Of a stretch of DNA of 64,000 nt, positions 9,990 through 20,745 are shown piece by piece. Source of the DNA: Pseudomonas serbica. GTDB lineage: Bacteria; Pseudomonadota; Gammaproteobacteria; Pseudomonadales; Pseudomonadaceae. The notes under the pieces were generated by a model. The model saw only the letters and a program-made list of their open reading frames with translations, was not told where the DNA came from and made no database searches. The stretch spans positions 372,001 to 436,000 of the forward strand of contig NZ_JAQIYM010000004.1 of the NCBI RefSeq assembly GCF_028823535.1, written 5' to 3'. Position 1 is the stretch's first letter. Every line of letters begins with the position of its first letter. The translations under genes were made by a program, and so were the position numbers.

Positions 9990-10547
9990 TTATACGGCCA
10001 TCAGGTCTTTTTCTTTCTGCGCCAGGTTCGCGTCGATTTGAGCCACGTACTTCTTGGTCAGATCATCGATTTCGCCGGTTGCGCGACGCTCTTCGTCTTC
10101 GCTGATTTCCTTTTCCTTGACCAGATCCTTGAGCTGGCTGTTGGCATCGCGACGGATGTTGCGCACAGCAACACGCGCGTCTTCAGCCACGTCACGCGCC
10201 TGCTTGGTGAAGCCCTTGCGGGTTTCTTCGGTCAGGGCCGGCATGGAGATCAGCAGCAGCTCGCCCAGGTTGGTCGGGTTCAGGTTCAGGCCAGCGCTAC
10301 CGATCGCCTTGTCGACGGCGCCCAGCATGTTGCGCTCAAAGGCAACGACTTGCAGGGTGCGAGCATCTTTGACGGTGATGTTGGCTACTTGCTTGATCGG
10401 GGTATCGGCACCGTAGTACGGCACCATCACACCTTCCAGGATGCTCGGGTGAGCCTGGCCGGTACGGATACGACCGAAGTTGTGCGCCAGCGATTCGACG
10501 GACTTCTGCATGCGCTCTTGAGCGTCTTTCTTGATTTCGTTGATCAT
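9990..10547 (-). CDS. frr: Ribosome recycling factor
   Basis: Splits post-termination ribosomes together with EF-G. The 185-residue, highly charged, largely helical protein has the characteristic [13 protein letters not shown] start, the RTGQAHPS segment and the helical [11 protein letters not shown] region. Its ATG overlaps the pyrH stop by 4 bp. The order rpsB-tsf-pyrH-frr is conserved across many bacteria. Confidence 0.97.
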   Translation of the reverse strand: MINEIKKDAQERMQKSVESLAHNFGRIRTGQAHPSILEGVMVPYYGADTPIKQVANITVKDARTLQVVAFERNMLGAVDKAIGSAGLNLNPTNLGELLLISMPALTEETRKGFTKQARDVAEDARVAVRNIRRDANSQLKDLVKEKEISEDEERRATGEIDDLTKKYVAQIDANLAQKEKDLMAV

Positions 10548-11287
10548 TGTTGGCCTTCCTCGATCAGGGTCCCTTCAGCGCCACCGTGCACGATGTTCAG
10601 CAGGGCGCCGGGCTTGTTCATGTTAAATACGCGCAACGGCATCTTGTGGTCGCGGCACAGGCAAATAGCCGTCAGATCCATCACGCCCAGCTTGCGATCC
10701 AGTACTTCATCGTAGGTCAGATGATCGAACTTCTCGGCATGCGGGTCTTTGAATGGGTCAGCGGTGTAGACGCCATCGACCTTGGTTGCCTTGAGCACGA
10801 CATCGGCGTCGATTTCAATTGCACGCAGGCAAGCAGCCGAATCCGTAGTGAAGAACGGGTTGCCGGTGCCGGCCGCGAAAATCACCACGTCCTTGGAGTT
10901 CAAGTGGCGCATGGCCTTGCGGCGATCGTAGTGATCGGTCACACCAACCATGGAGATGGCCGACATCACGATGGCCGAGATATTGGCACGTTCCAGCGCA
11001 TCGCGCATGGCCAGGGCGTTCATCACAGTGGCCAGCATGCCCATGTGGTCGCCGGTGACCCGGTCCATGCCCGCCTTGCTGAGCGCTTCGCCGCGGAACA
11101 GGTTGCCGCCGCCGATCACCAGGCCGACCTGGACACCGATACCGACCAGTTGGCCGACTTCCAGCGCCATGCGATCCAGAACTTTCGGGTCGATCCCGAA
11201 CTCTTCCGAGCCCATCAGGGCCTCGCCGCTAAGCTTGAGTAGAATGCGTTTATAGCGAGCCTGATAACCACTGCCCTGCTGAGCCAT
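10544..11287 (-). CDS. pyrH: UMP kinase
   Basis: Phosphorylates UMP to UDP; bacterial hexameric enzyme of the amino acid kinase family. The 247-residue protein shows the ATP-binding [10 protein letters not shown] loop near the N-terminus, the GGGNLFRG segment and the [13 protein letters not shown] nucleotide-binding region. It is separated from tsf by 211 bp that carry the tsf terminator, so it probably has its own promoter there. It overlaps frr by 4 bp. Confidence 0.97.
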   Translation of the reverse strand: MAQQGSGYQARYKRILLKLSGEALMGSEEFGIDPKVLDRMALEVGQLVGIGVQVGLVIGGGNLFRGEALSKAGMDRVTGDHMGMLATVMNALAMRDALERANISAIVMSAISMVGVTDHYDRRKAMRHLNSKDVVIFAAGTGNPFFTTDSAACLRAIEIDADVVLKATKVDGVYTADPFKDPHAEKFDHLTYDEVLDRKLGVMDLTAICLCRDHKMPLRVFNMNKPGALLNIVHGGAEGTLIEEGQQ

Positions 11288-11437
11288 TGCGAATCTCTCC
11301 TGCGGCGTATTTTAAAAAATTCTTTGCGAGCTGTTTTCAGCTGGCGTTCACTCTAGCGTGGCGCTGCTTCAGCGCCATCGGAACATGGCTTTGTAAGCCA
11401 GTTCCAAACGGAAGCCAATAAAAATTGGCTGCCCATC

Positions 11438-11475
11438 TGAAAAGAGGCTGCGCGCGTGAGCGGGCAGCCTCTTCA
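11438..11475 (-). terminator. Intrinsic terminator after tsf
   Basis: Inverted arms TGAAGAGGCTGC and GCAGCCTCTTTTCA (leftward strand) surround a 12-nt loop, with a short T tract at the base. It lies 23 bp after the tsf stop. A second small palindrome (GCCAAT/ATTGGC, 11414-11429) follows. Confidence 0.75.
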
Positions 11476-11498
11476 GGGCGACAGTTAAAAAAACCGTC

Positions 11499-12362
11499 TT
11501 ATTGCTTGGCGGCAGCCAGTTGTGCGGCAACTTCTTCAGCGAAGTTGTCAACTGGCTTCTCGATGCCTTCGCCTACCTTGAAGTAGGTGAAGGAAACGAT
11601 TTCAGCGCCGGCTTTCTTGGCCAGGGCACCAACGGTGAGCTCTGGGTTCATGACGAAAGCTTGCTCAACCAGGCTGGCTTCGGCCAGGAACTTGGTGATA
11701 CGGCCAGCAATCATCTTCTCGACGATTTCAGCAGGCTTGCCTTTCATCTTGTCTTCGTTCAAGGACATGAAAACGCCCTTTTCACGCTCGATGGCTTCTG
11801 GCGAAACCTGCGAAGGCAGCAGGAACTCAGGGTTGCTTGCAGCCACGTGCATGGCGATCTCTTTGGCCAGCTGAACATCGCCGCCCTTGAGAACAACAGC
11901 AACACCGATCTTGTTGCCGTGCAGGTAAGTACCGACCACGTCACCTTCAACGCGAACCAGGCGACGGATGTTGACGTTTTCGCCAACTTTGGCCACCAGG
12001 GCTTCACGAGCCGATTCCTGAGCGGCGATCAGCGGAGCTGCGTCGGTCAGTTTTTCAGCAAAGGCTTTTTCTACGCTGGCAGCAACGAAGTTCTTGAAGT
12101 CGTCTTGCAGGGCCAGGAAGTCGGTCTGCGAGTTCACTTCCAGCAGTACGGCGGACTTGTCGTCAGCCTTGATGGCGATAGCGCCTTCAGCGGCAACGTT
12201 GCCCGCTTTCTTGGCAGCCTTGATGGCGCCCGAAGCACGCATGTCATCAATGGCTTTTTCGATGTCGCCGCCAGCCTTGGTCAAGGCTTTTTTGCAGTCC
12301 ATCATGCCTTCGCCAGTACGCTCGCGCAGTTCTTTGACCAACGCTGCAGTAATCTCTGCCAT
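11499..12362 (-). CDS. tsf: Translation elongation factor Ts
   Basis: Nucleotide exchange factor for EF-Tu. The 287-residue protein has the N-terminal UBA-like domain (AEITAALVKELRERTGEGMMDCKKAL) and the exchange core with the TDFLA motif, and is the usual length. The ATG at 12362, preceded by GAGGAA, gives the conserved start; an in-frame ATG 11 codons upstream is not conserved in the family. It is downstream of rpsB, and a strong hairpin lies between them. Confidence 0.97.
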   Translation of the reverse strand: MAEITAALVKELRERTGEGMMDCKKALTKAGGDIEKAIDDMRASGAIKAAKKAGNVAAEGAIAIKADDKSAVLLEVNSQTDFLALQDDFKNFVAASVEKAFAEKLTDAAPLIAAQESAREALVAKVGENVNIRRLVRVEGDVVGTYLHGNKIGVAVVLKGGDVQLAKEIAMHVAASNPEFLLPSQVSPEAIEREKGVFMSLNEDKMKGKPAEIVEKMIAGRITKFLAEASLVEQAFVMNPELTVGALAKKAGAEIVSFTYFKVGEGIEKPVDNFAEEVAAQLAAAKQ

Positions 12363-12497
12363 TTCTAAATTCCTCTTGGATAGGTTATCAACCATTCCAC
12401 CCGATCGAACGGGCGTTCAATTCTTCCCGAACCATCCTTGTTAGCTGCCGCACGTTACAGATAGATCAGTGGGCGCCGACAAATGGTTTTCGAGGTG

Positions 12498-12526
12498 GCA
12501 AAAAGGGGGCCAAGCCCCCTTTTTGC
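12498..12526 (-). terminator. Hairpin with T tract between rpsB and tsf
   Basis: Perfect 13-bp stem (GCAAAAAGGGGGC/GCCCCCTTTTTGC) with a 3-nt loop, about 27 bp after the rpsB stop and 135 bp before tsf. The T5 lies inside the stem base. It probably terminates part of the rpsB transcripts so that S2 and EF-Ts are made at different levels. The symmetry means it could also act on the other strand. Confidence 0.75.
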
Positions 12527-12552
12527 TTACTGAGTCAACGCCAGGGCGTCAA

Positions 12553-13290
12553 TTACTCAGCTGCAGCCTGAGTTTCTTCAGCTGCGAACTCTACGGTGCC
12601 GCCGGCAACGTTGTTGCGACCACGGATCACAGCGTCAGCCATCGAACCCATGTACAGCTGGATAGCGCGGATTGCGTCATCGTTGCCTGGGATGATGTAG
12701 TCAACGCCTTCCGGGCTGCTGTTGGTATCGACAACGCCGATGACCGGGATGCCCAGCTTGTTGGCTTCGGTGATCGCGATGCGCTCGTGATCAACGTCGA
12801 TAACGAACAGAGCGTCTGGCAGACCGCCCATGTCCTTGATACCACCCAGGGAACGATCCAGCTTTTCCAGGTCACGGGAGCGCATCAGCGCTTCTTTCTT
12901 GGTCAGCTTGGCGAAAGTACCGTCTTCGGCTTGTACTTCAAGGTCACGCAGACGCTTGATGGAAGCACGGATGGTCTTGAAGTTGGTCAGCATGCCGCCC
13001 AACCAGCGGTGATCGACGTACGGCGAACCGCAACGTGCTGCTTCTTCAGCAACGATCTTGCCAGCGGAACGCTTGGTGCCGACGAACAGAATCTTGTTTT
13101 TGCCCTGGGCCAGACGCTCTACGAAAGTCAGAGCTTCGTTGAACATTGGCAGGGTTTTTTCAAGGTTGATGATGTGGATCTTGTTACGCGCGCCGAAAAT
13201 GTATTTACCCATTTTCGGGTTCCAGTAACGGGTCTGGTGACCGAAGTGCACACCGGCCTTCAGCATATCGCGCATGTTGACTTGGGACAT
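12553..13290 (-). CDS. rpsB: 30S ribosomal protein S2
   Basis: Late-assembling small-subunit protein that is needed for S1 binding. The 245-residue sequence has the family start ([24 protein letters not shown]) and the [26 protein letters not shown] signature block. It is divergent from map across 373 bp that hold its promoter and leader. An AAGGA Shine-Dalgarno lies 6 bp upstream. Confidence 0.98.
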   Translation of the reverse strand: MSQVNMRDMLKAGVHFGHQTRYWNPKMGKYIFGARNKIHIINLEKTLPMFNEALTFVERLAQGKNKILFVGTKRSAGKIVAEEAARCGSPYVDHRWLGGMLTNFKTIRASIKRLRDLEVQAEDGTFAKLTKKEALMRSRDLEKLDRSLGGIKDMGGLPDALFVIDVDHERIAITEANKLGIPVIGVVDTNSSPEGVDYIIPGNDDAIRAIQLYMGSMADAVIRGRNNVAGGTVEFAAEETQAAAE

Positions 13291-13430
13291 GATAGTTCCT
13301 TAATAAGTCGGGTTTGGCCTCCACGTATCCCAATGACCAACCACCAGCATTTCGCTTGCGGCACCCAGGTCATCGTGTCGACACGTGTGTGGATTTAGGC
13401 TTTTCGGGGCATCCCCGGAAAGCGGCGCAT
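13291..13430 (-). promoter_or_regulatory. rpsB leader with conserved autoregulatory motif
   Basis: The leftward leader contains GGGATACGTGGAGGC (13317-13331), the block I recall as conserved in gammaproteobacterial rpsB leaders, where S2 represses its own mRNA. A hairpin (CTTTCCGGGG/CCCCGAAAAG, 13400-13422) opens the leader. A TATAAA-like -10 lies at 13431-13436 with no good -35. The remaining part of this 373-bp gap, 13440-13663 toward map, shows no other clear element. Confidence 0.6.
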
Positions 13431-13663
13431 TTTATATCACAAGGCAGGGAAAAACGGAACCCGGATTCTACAATCGAGGCGAATGCTCATCATCACCCCC
13501 TTGGAATCCGCCCAGAATGCACCATTCTATAAAGAGAAGCGATGCACAGAGCCGCGGATTTGCGTTGATCGTCTGTTAGAATCGCGTTTTTCAGGGCTGC
13601 GAAGAGCGATCGCGCAACGCCCTTTTCGTCAAGAAAGCGCCATCGAGCGCAGAGAGAGCCTGT

Positions 13664-14446
13664 ATGACCGTCACCCTCAAAACCCCCGAGGACATCGCAA
13701 AAATGCGCGTCGCCGGCAAACTGGCCGCCGATGTGCTGGAAATGATTGCCGAACATGTCAAACCGGGCGTTACCACCGATCAACTGAACCAGATCTGTCA
13801 CGACTATATCGTCAACGAACAGAAGGCCATCCCTGCCCCGCTGAATTACAAGGGCTACCCGAAGTCGATCTGCACCTCGATCAACCACGTGGTCTGCCAC
13901 GGCATCCCGAACGACAAGCCGCTCAAGGATGGCGACACCTTGAACATCGACGTCACCGTCATCAAGGACGGCTACCACGGCGACACCAGCCGCATGTTCC
14001 ACGTCGGCACCGTACCTGTCTGGGCCGAGCGCCTGTCGCAAGTAACCCAGGAATGCATGTACAAGGCGATCGAAATCGTCAAGCCCGGCTGCCGCCTGGG
14101 CGACATCGGTGAAATCATCCAGAAGCACGCCGAGAAAAACGGCTTCTCGGTGGTTCGCGAGTTCTGCGGCCACGGCATCGGCAAGGTGTTCCACGAAGAG
14201 CCGCAGATTTTGCACTACGGCCGTGCCGGCACCGGCATGGAGCTCAAAGCCGGCATGACCTTCACCATCGAGCCGATGATCAACCAGGGCAAGGCCGACA
14301 CCAAGGTGCTGGGCGATGGCTGGACCGCGATCACCAAGGATCGCAAGCTGTCGGCGCAGTGGGAGCACACCCTCCTGGTGACCGAAACCGGCTACGAGAT
14401 CTTCACCTTGCGCAGCGATGACACCATCCCCCGCGTTTCGGCCTGA
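13664..14446 (+). CDS. map: Type I methionine aminopeptidase
   Basis: Removes the initiator Met from nascent proteins. The 260-residue pita-bread enzyme has the conserved metal ligands in [16 protein letters not shown] (two Asp), CGHGIG (His), FTIEPM (Glu) and the final WEHT region (Glu). A GAGAG Shine-Dalgarno lies about 7 bp before the ATG. It is divergent from rpsB and followed 41 bp later by glnD. Confidence 0.97.
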   Translation: MTVTLKTPEDIAKMRVAGKLAADVLEMIAEHVKPGVTTDQLNQICHDYIVNEQKAIPAPLNYKGYPKSICTSINHVVCHGIPNDKPLKDGDTLNIDVTVIKDGYHGDTSRMFHVGTVPVWAERLSQVTQECMYKAIEIVKPGCRLGDIGEIIQKHAEKNGFSVVREFCGHGIGKVFHEEPQILHYGRAGTGMELKAGMTFTIEPMINQGKADTKVLGDGWTAITKDRKLSAQWEHTLLVTETGYEIFTLRSDDTIPRVSA

Positions 14447-14487
14447 TCCCGTCACCGTCCCCAGCCTATAGAAAGGAAAGCCAATCA

Positions 14488-17190
14488 ATGCCGCAGGTGG
14501 ATCCCGAACTCTTCGATCGTGGCCAGTTCCAGGCTGAACTGGCCCTGAAGGCCAGCCCGATCGCGGCCTTCAAGAAGGCGATCCGCCAGGCTCGCGAAGT
14601 GCTCGACGGACGCTTTCGCAGCGGCCGGGACATTCGCCGATTGATCGAGGACCGCGCCTGGTTCGTCGACAACCTCCTGCAAAAGGCCTGGGAACAGTTC
14701 GACTGGAGTGAAGACGCCGACATCGCGCTGGTCGCGGTCGGCGGCTACGGCCGTGGCGAGCTGCACCCCTATTCCGACATCGACCTGTTGATCCTGCTCG
14801 ACAGTGCCGACCACGAGGTTTTCCGCGATTCCATCGAGCGTTTCCTGACCCTGCTGTGGGACATCGGCCTGGAAGTCGGCCAGAGTGTTCGGTCGGTCGA
14901 GGAGTGTGCCCAGGAGGCCCGCGCCGACCTGACAGTCGTGACCAACCTGATGGAAAGCCGCACCATCTGCGGCCCGGAACACTTGCGCCAACGCATGCTG
15001 GATGTCACCAGCACCGCGCACATGTGGCCGAGCAAGGACTTCTTCCTGGCCAAGCGCGCCGAGCAGAAGGCTCGTCACCACAAGTACAACGACACCGAAT
15101 ACAACCTGGAACCCAACGTCAAGGGCTCGCCCGGTGGCTTGCGGGATATCCAGACGATCCTCTGGGTGGCCCGTCGCGAATACGGCACCTTGAACTTGCG
15201 GGCACTGGCCGGCGAAGGGTTCCTGGTCGAAAGTGAAAACGCCTTGCTGGCTTCCTCCCAGGAGTTCCTGTGGAAGGTCCGGTACGCCCTGCACATGCTC
15301 GCCGGACGCTCCGAAGACCGCCTGCTGTTCGATCACCAGCGCACCATTGCCGGGCTGCTGGGGTTTGAGGGGGACGACGCCAAGCAGGCCGTCGAGAACT
15401 TCATGCAGCAATATTTCCGCGTGGTCATGAGCATTGCCCAGCTCAGCGACCTGATCATCCAGCACTTCGAGGAAGTCATCCTCGCGCCGGAGGATGCGGC
15501 ACCGCCACAACCGGTCAACTCGCGATTCCAGCTGCACGACGGCTATATCGAAGCGCGCAACGACAATGTGTTCCGCCGCACGCCGTTCGCCATGCTCGAG
15601 ATTTTCGTGCTGATGGCCCAACAACCGGAAATCAAGGGTGTGCGTGCCGACACCATTCGTCTGCTGCGCGAGAATCGGCACCTGATCGACGACAACTTCC
15701 GCAACGACATTCGCAACACCAGCCTGTTCATCGAGCTGTTCAAATGCAAGATCGGCATCCACCGCAACCTGCGCCGGATGAACCGCTACGGCATTCTCGG
15801 GCGTTATCTGCCGGAATTCGGTTTCATCGTCGGGCAGATGCAGCACGACCTGTTCCATATCTATACGGTCGACGCCCACACCCTGAACCTGATCAAGCAC
15901 CTGCGTAAGCTGCAGTACACCCAGGTCTCGGAGAAATTCCCGCTGGCCAGCAAGCTCATGGCCAAGCTGCCCAAGCCCGAACTGATCTACCTGGCCGGCC
16001 TGTACCACGACATCGGCAAGGGCCGGCACGGCGATCACTCGGAAATCGGCGCGGTCGACGCAGAGGCCTTCTGCCAGCGCCATCAGTTGCCGGTGTGGGA
16101 CAGCCGCCTGATCGTCTGGCTGGTGCAAAACCACCTGGTGATGTCGACCACGGCCCAGCGCAAGGATTTGTCCGACCCGCAGGTGATCCATGATTTCGCC
16201 CAGACCGTGGGCGACGAAACCCGCCTCGACTACCTGTACGTGCTGACGGTCGCCGACATCAATGCCACCAACCCGACGCTGTGGAACTCCTGGCGGGCCA
16301 GCCTGCTGCGCCAGCTCTATACCGAAACCAAGCGCGCCCTGCGTCGCGGCCTGGAGAACCCGGTGGACCGCGAAGAGCAAATCCGCCAGACCCAAAGCGC
16401 CGCGCTGGACATCCTCGTGCGGGGCGGCACCGACCCGGACGACGTCGAGCAATTGTGGGCGCAACTGGGTGATGACTATTTCCTGCGCCACACTGCCGGC
16501 GACGTCGCCTGGCACAGTGATGCGATCCTCCAGCAGCCAGCCGACGGCGGGCCGCTGGTGCTGATCAAGGAAACCACCCAGCGCGAGTTCGAGGGTGGCA
16601 CGCAGATCTTCATCTACGCACCGGACCAGCACGACTTCTTCGCCGTGACCGTGGCCGCGATGGACCAGCTCAACCTGAACATCCATGACGCCCGGGTCAT
16701 CACCTCCAGCAGCCAGTTCACCCTCGACACCTACATTGTGCTCGACACCGACGGCGACTCGATCGGCGATAATCCGGCGCGGGTCAAGCAGATCCGTGAC
16801 GGCCTGACCGAAGCCCTGCGCAATCCGGACGATTACCCGACCATCATCCAGCGTCGGGTGCCGCGCCAGCTCAAGCATTTCGCCTTTGCGCCACAGGTGA
16901 CGATCCACAATGACGCCCAGCGTCCGGTGACCGTACTGGAACTGACCGCCCCTGACCGCCCTGGCCTGCTGGCACGGGTCGGCACGATTTTCCTGGAGTT
17001 CGACCTGTCGCTGCAAAACGCCAAGATCGCCACCCTCGGCGAGCGCGTGGAAGACGTGTTCTTCATTACCGACGCGAACAACCAGCCGTTGTCCGACCCG
17101 TTGTTGTGCAGTCGGTTGCAAGACGCAATCGTCGAGCAGTTGAGTGTTAACCAGGAACCCGATATCAAGTTGTCGCGCATCAGTATCTGA
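14488..17190 (+). CDS. glnD: PII uridylyltransferase/uridylyl-removing enzyme
   Basis: Bifunctional sensor of glutamine that uridylylates PII (GlnB/GlnK) when nitrogen is low and reverses this when glutamine is high. The 900-residue protein has the nucleotidyltransferase motif GGYGRGEL (residues 85-92) with the DID metal pair near 98-100, an HD hydrolase domain with His507-Asp508 in [14 protein letters not shown], and two C-terminal ACT domains (about 700-780 and 810-890; [13 protein letters not shown] begins the second). A GAAAGGAAA Shine-Dalgarno is present. A REP pair separates it from dapC. Confidence 0.97.
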   Translation: MPQVDPELFDRGQFQAELALKASPIAAFKKAIRQAREVLDGRFRSGRDIRRLIEDRAWFVDNLLQKAWEQFDWSEDADIALVAVGGYGRGELHPYSDIDLLILLDSADHEVFRDSIERFLTLLWDIGLEVGQSVRSVEECAQEARADLTVVTNLMESRTICGPEHLRQRMLDVTSTAHMWPSKDFFLAKRAEQKARHHKYNDTEYNLEPNVKGSPGGLRDIQTILWVARREYGTLNLRALAGEGFLVESENALLASSQEFLWKVRYALHMLAGRSEDRLLFDHQRTIAGLLGFEGDDAKQAVENFMQQYFRVVMSIAQLSDLIIQHFEEVILAPEDAAPPQPVNSRFQLHDGYIEARNDNVFRRTPFAMLEIFVLMAQQPEIKGVRADTIRLLRENRHLIDDNFRNDIRNTSLFIELFKCKIGIHRNLRRMNRYGILGRYLPEFGFIVGQMQHDLFHIYTVDAHTLNLIKHLRKLQYTQVSEKFPLASKLMAKLPKPELIYLAGLYHDIGKGRHGDHSEIGAVDAEAFCQRHQLPVWDSRLIVWLVQNHLVMSTTAQRKDLSDPQVIHDFAQTVGDETRLDYLYVLTVADINATNPTLWNSWRASLLRQLYTETKRALRRGLENPVDREEQIRQTQSAALDILVRGGTDPDDVEQLWAQLGDDYFLRHTAGDVAWHSDAILQQPADGGPLVLIKETTQREFEGGTQIFIYAPDQHDFFAVTVAAMDQLNLNIHDARVITSSSQFTLDTYIVLDTDGDSIGDNPARVKQIRDGLTEALRNPDDYPTIIQRRVPRQLKHFAFAPQVTIHNDAQRPVTVLELTAPDRPGLLARVGTIFLEFDLSLQNAKIATLGERVEDVFFITDANNQPLSDPLLCSRLQDAIVEQLSVNQEPDIKLSRISI

Positions 17191-17206
17191 ATATACATAT
17201 TCCCCC

Positions 17207-17296
17207 TGTGGGAGCGGGCTTGCTCGCGAAAGCGTCCTGTCAAACACCATTGATGGCGACAGACACACCGCTTTCGCGAGCAAGCCCGCTCCCACA
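17207..17296. repeat. REP inverted pair, family 1
   Basis: Two 28-bp arms starting and ending TGTGGGAGCGGGCTTGCTCG / CGAGCAAGCCCGCTCCCACA enclose a 34-bp spacer. It lies between glnD and dapC. The arms are exact inverted copies and could form a long hairpin in RNA. Confidence 0.9.
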
Positions 17297-17311
17297 TTGA
17301 ACGAGGCCCTC

Positions 17312-18511
17312 ATGAACAACGCCCTGACCCAGCTCCAGCCCTACCCGTTCGAAAAGCTCCGCGCCCTGCTCGGCAGCGTCACGCCCAACCCGGACAAGCG
17401 CCCTATCGCGCTGTCGATCGGCGAACCCAAGCACCGCTCGCCCAGCTTCGTCGCCGAGGCGTTGGCCAGCAACCTGGATCAGATGGCCGTGTACCCGACC
17501 ACCCTCGGTATCCCCGCGCTGCGCGAAGCCATCGCCGCCTGGTGCGAGCGTCGCTTCGGCGTGCCGAACGGCTGGATCGACCCGGCGCGCAACGTGCTGC
17601 CGGTCAACGGTACCCGTGAAGCGCTGTTCGCCTTCACCCAGACCGTGGTCAATCGTGGCGACGATGCCCTGGTGGTCAGCCCCAACCCCTTCTACCAGAT
17701 CTACGAAGGCGCCGCGTTCCTCGCCGGGGCCAAGCCGCACTACCTGCCGTGCCTGGACGAAAACGGCTTCAACCCGGATTTCGATGCCGTTTCCCCGGAC
17801 ATCTGGAAACGCTGCCAGATCCTGTTCCTGTGCTCGCCGGGTAACCCGACCGGCGCGTTGATCCCGGTCGACACCCTGAAGAAGCTGATTGCCCTGGCTG
17901 ACGAACACGACTTCGTGATCGCCGCCGACGAATGCTACAGCGAGCTGTATTTCAACGAACAGACGCCGCCGGCCGGCCTGCTCAGCGCGTGCGTGGAATT
18001 GGGCCGCAAGGATTTCAAGCGTTGCGTGGTCTTCCACAGCCTGTCCAAGCGCTCCAACCTGCCGGGCCTGCGTTCGGGCTTCGTGGCCGGTGACGCGGAT
18101 ATTCTCAAGGGCTTCCTGCTCTATCGCACCTACCACGGCTGCGCGATGCCGGTCCAGACCCAACTGGCCAGCGTCGCCGCGTGGAACGACGAAGTACACG
18201 TACGCGCCAACCGTGCGCTGTATCGCGAAAAGTATGACGCCGTGCTGGAAATCCTCAGCCCGGTGCTGGACGTGCAACGCCCGGACGGCGGTTTTTACCT
18301 GTGGCCGAATGTGGCCGGTGACGACGCAGCCTTCTGCCGCGACCTGTTCGAGCAGGAGCATGTGACCGTGGTGCCGGGCTCCTACCTGTCGCGGGATGTC
18401 GATGGCGTCAATCCGGGTGCCGGCCGTGTGCGCATGGCGCTGGTTGCGCCGTTGGCCGAGTGTGTCGAGGCTGCGCAACGTATCCGCGACTTCATCCAGC
18501 GCCGCAAATAA
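17312..18511 (+). CDS. dapC: Succinyldiaminopimelate transaminase
   Basis: PLP enzyme of the succinylase lysine/diaminopimelate pathway: N-succinyl-2-amino-6-ketopimelate to N-succinyl-LL-DAP. The 399-residue class I/II aminotransferase has the PLP lysine at Lys246 in FHSLSKRSN, the SPGNPTGA segment and the LRSGF arginine. I chose the ATG at 17312, just after the REP pair, because the family begins near MNNALTQLQPYPFEKL; the longer upstream frame would translate the REP. dapD and dapE are also in this window. Confidence 0.93.
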   Translation: MNNALTQLQPYPFEKLRALLGSVTPNPDKRPIALSIGEPKHRSPSFVAEALASNLDQMAVYPTTLGIPALREAIAAWCERRFGVPNGWIDPARNVLPVNGTREALFAFTQTVVNRGDDALVVSPNPFYQIYEGAAFLAGAKPHYLPCLDENGFNPDFDAVSPDIWKRCQILFLCSPGNPTGALIPVDTLKKLIALADEHDFVIAADECYSELYFNEQTPPAGLLSACVELGRKDFKRCVVFHSLSKRSNLPGLRSGFVAGDADILKGFLLYRTYHGCAMPVQTQLASVAAWNDEVHVRANRALYREKYDAVLEILSPVLDVQRPDGGFYLWPNVAGDDAAFCRDLFEQEHVTVVPGSYLSRDVDGVNPGAGRVRMALVAPLAECVEAAQRIRDFIQRRK

Positions 18512-18519
18512 CCGCGGGG

Positions 18520-20151
18520 TTATTTCACCTGGCCGAGCTTGGCTTCACTCAGATCCAGCTCACCCAACACCTCACGCAACACGTCATCGCCGATCTGGTG
18601 ATGACGACTGAGGCTGTACAGCTCCAGGCGCTGCGCCCGCAGCGCCTTCAAGCGCAAACGCCGCTCCAGCAAATCCATCTGGAACGCCAGTGACTGGGCT
18701 TCGGCCGAGTCATTGAACACCTCCAGCTGATGCCGATATTCGGACATGATCCGCGCCTTGAGCTCTGCCGCCAGCGCCGCTTGAGCGGCGTCCTGTGGGT
18801 TGACCTCTTCGGTTTCAAGGGCATGGATGGCTGCTTCGGCGGTTTTGCGCCAGGCGTCGCGCACTTCATTGCGGCGCTTGTCGTCCGGGCTTTTCTCGAT
18901 GCCGCGCAGCAGCAACGGCAAGGCGATGCAGGCGGCGATCAACGACAGCAGAATCACCCCGGCCGCGATGAAGATCAGCAGGTCACGCTCGGGAAATGCG
19001 TCGGCACCCATGAACATCGGCACCGACATCACACCCGCCAGCGTCACTGCCCCGCGCACGCCACCGACGGTCAGCAACCAGCAGGAACGGGCGCTCGGCA
19101 CCCGGGTAATCTCAGCCTTGCCACGCCAGCGCCGCAACAGAATGGACAGGCGCCAGATGCTTTGCACCCAGACGAACCGCAGCACCAGCAACACCAGGAA
19201 AATCGCCAGCACATCGAAGCAGCGATACAACAGCGTCGGCCACAGCGAGGTTTCATGGCTGGCAACGGCCTTGATGATGTCTGGCAACTGCAAGCCCAAC
19301 AGCAGGAAAATCAGGCCATTGAAGGCGAATTCCAGCAATGACCAGACACTGCGATTGAGCAGCCGCGTGTTGGTCTGGCGCGGCAGCAGGTCGAGCCAGC
19401 TCTGCATCATCCCCGCCGCTACCGCCGACAGGATGCCCGATGCACCCACGCGCTCGGCCAGCACGTACGCGGCAAACGGCAGCAACAACATGAACACGAC
19501 GTGGGTGGCCGGGTCATCCCAGCCACGGGCGATCATCCACGCGCGCAGGCGCCCCACCAGCCAGCTCAACGCGACGCCAATCGCCAGGCCGCCCACCGCC
19601 ACCAAGACAAAGGTGACACTGGCGTTGGCCAGCGAGAATGCCCCGGTCACGGCGGCCACAAGCGCGAACTTGAAGGTCACCAGACCCGAGGCATCGTTCA
19701 TCAGCGCCTCGCCCTGCAGAATGTGCATCAAGGGCGTCGGCAAGCGATTCTGGGAGATCGCCGAGACCGCCACGGCGTCCGTGGGCGACAGCACTGCCGC
19801 CAACGCAAACGCCACGGGCAGCGGGATACCTGGCAGCAACCAGTGAATGAAATACCCGGCGCCGACCACGGTAAACAGCACCAAACCCACGGCCAGGGTC
19901 AGGATCGGTCCACGTAGCTGCCAGAATTCACGCTTGGGCATGCGCCAACCGTCGGAAAACAACAGCGGCGGCAGGAACAGGAACAGGAACAATTCGGGGT
20001 CCAGCGCCACATGCAGGCCGAGGGTCGGCCAGGCCAGCAAGGCACCCGCGGCAATTTGCACCAACGGCAATGGAAGCGGGATCACCCGCCCCAGCAAGCG
20101 TGAAACGCCCACCAGCATCAACAGGATCAGGACGGTGTAGGCGGTTTGCAT
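18520..20151 (-). CDS. Na+/H+ antiporter, CPA1 family
   Basis: Cation/proton exchanger of the NhaP/NhaG type in the inner membrane. It has about 12 hydrophobic segments over residues 1-400, the ion-binding core LSPTDAVAVSAI with the ALMNDASGL segment, and a hydrophilic, charged C-terminal tail of about 140 residues rich in Ala, Arg and Leu that is probably regulatory. I chose the ATG at 20151 (543 residues), where the first membrane helix begins. ATGs at 20181 and 20193 are alternatives, and none has a good Shine-Dalgarno. It converges on dapC with 8 bp between stops. Substrate preference cannot be read from sequence. Confidence 0.88.
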   Translation of the reverse strand: MQTAYTVLILLMLVGVSRLLGRVIPLPLPLVQIAAGALLAWPTLGLHVALDPELFLFLFLPPLLFSDGWRMPKREFWQLRGPILTLAVGLVLFTVVGAGYFIHWLLPGIPLPVAFALAAVLSPTDAVAVSAISQNRLPTPLMHILQGEALMNDASGLVTFKFALVAAVTGAFSLANASVTFVLVAVGGLAIGVALSWLVGRLRAWMIARGWDDPATHVVFMLLLPFAAYVLAERVGASGILSAVAAGMMQSWLDLLPRQTNTRLLNRSVWSLLEFAFNGLIFLLLGLQLPDIIKAVASHETSLWPTLLYRCFDVLAIFLVLLVLRFVWVQSIWRLSILLRRWRGKAEITRVPSARSCWLLTVGGVRGAVTLAGVMSVPMFMGADAFPERDLLIFIAAGVILLSLIAACIALPLLLRGIEKSPDDKRRNEVRDAWRKTAEAAIHALETEEVNPQDAAQAALAAELKARIMSEYRHQLEVFNDSAEAQSLAFQMDLLERRLRLKALRAQRLELYSLSRHHQIGDDVLREVLGELDLSEAKLGQVK

Positions 20152-20349
20152 AAAACGGGGTTCCCGGACAATCGACAGCATTTGAAGTGCCATATTAGCC
20201 GCTTAGACTATGTGCTGGCCCTTGTACCTATGTCGCACGCTGTCACAACCGCGTTACCACAGGTTTTGTCCTACAGCCGCCGCGAAACCGTCCGGCCATG
20301 GCATAATCCGACACCTTTTATTTCCGACACCTGTAAAGGGGGCGATTCC

Positions 20350-20712
20350 TTGACCGTTTCAAGTAAAACGTTGCACCTTTTCGGCATCAAGGCCTGCGAC
20401 ACCATGAAAAAGGCGCGCACCTGGCTTGATGAACATGCTGTCAGCTATGACTTCCATGATTACAAAGCGGTCGGTATCGACCGTGAACACCTGACCCAAT
20501 GGTGCAACGAGCACGGCTGGGAAGTGGTGTTGAACCGTGCAGGCACGACCTTTCGCAAGCTCGACGACGAACGCAAAGCCGATCTCGACCAGCCGAAAGC
20601 CATTGAATTGATGCTCGCACAACCTTCGATGATCAAGCGCCCGGTGCTCGATCTCGGTGACCGAACCCTGATTGGCTTCAAGCCAGATATCTACGCGGCC
20701 GCGCTCAAGTAA
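20350..20712 (+). CDS. ArsC/Spx-family protein (YffB-like)
   Basis: A 120-residue thioredoxin-fold protein of the ArsC/Spx superfamily. One Cys (Cys16 in GIKACDTMKKA) sits at the position of the arsenate reductase nucleophile. The C-terminal RPVLDLGDRTLIGFKP segment is typical of the YffB group, whose physiological substrate is not settled. I chose the TTG at 20350 because AAAGGGGG lies about 8 bp upstream and it starts just before the first beta strand; the upstream ATG at 20146 would add 68 unrelated residues. dapD follows by 33 bp, as in other Pseudomonas. Confidence 0.85.
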   Translation: MTVSSKTLHLFGIKACDTMKKARTWLDEHAVSYDFHDYKAVGIDREHLTQWCNEHGWEVVLNRAGTTFRKLDDERKADLDQPKAIELMLAQPSMIKRPVLDLGDRTLIGFKPDIYAAALK

Positions 20713-20745
20713 GCAGCCCGTTTCAATTTTGTTAGAGGTATCAAC

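Noticed and set aside
17207..17296. CRISPR repeat or IS end
   Set aside because: It is a single inverted pair of REP type, not evenly spaced direct repeats, and no transposase is next to it.
14485..17319. 944-codon open frame antisense to glnD
   Set aside because: The glnD motifs are clear on the other strand and the antisense frame is a codon-bias mirror of a GC-rich gene. Its product has no recognisable domain, and it runs through REP sequence.
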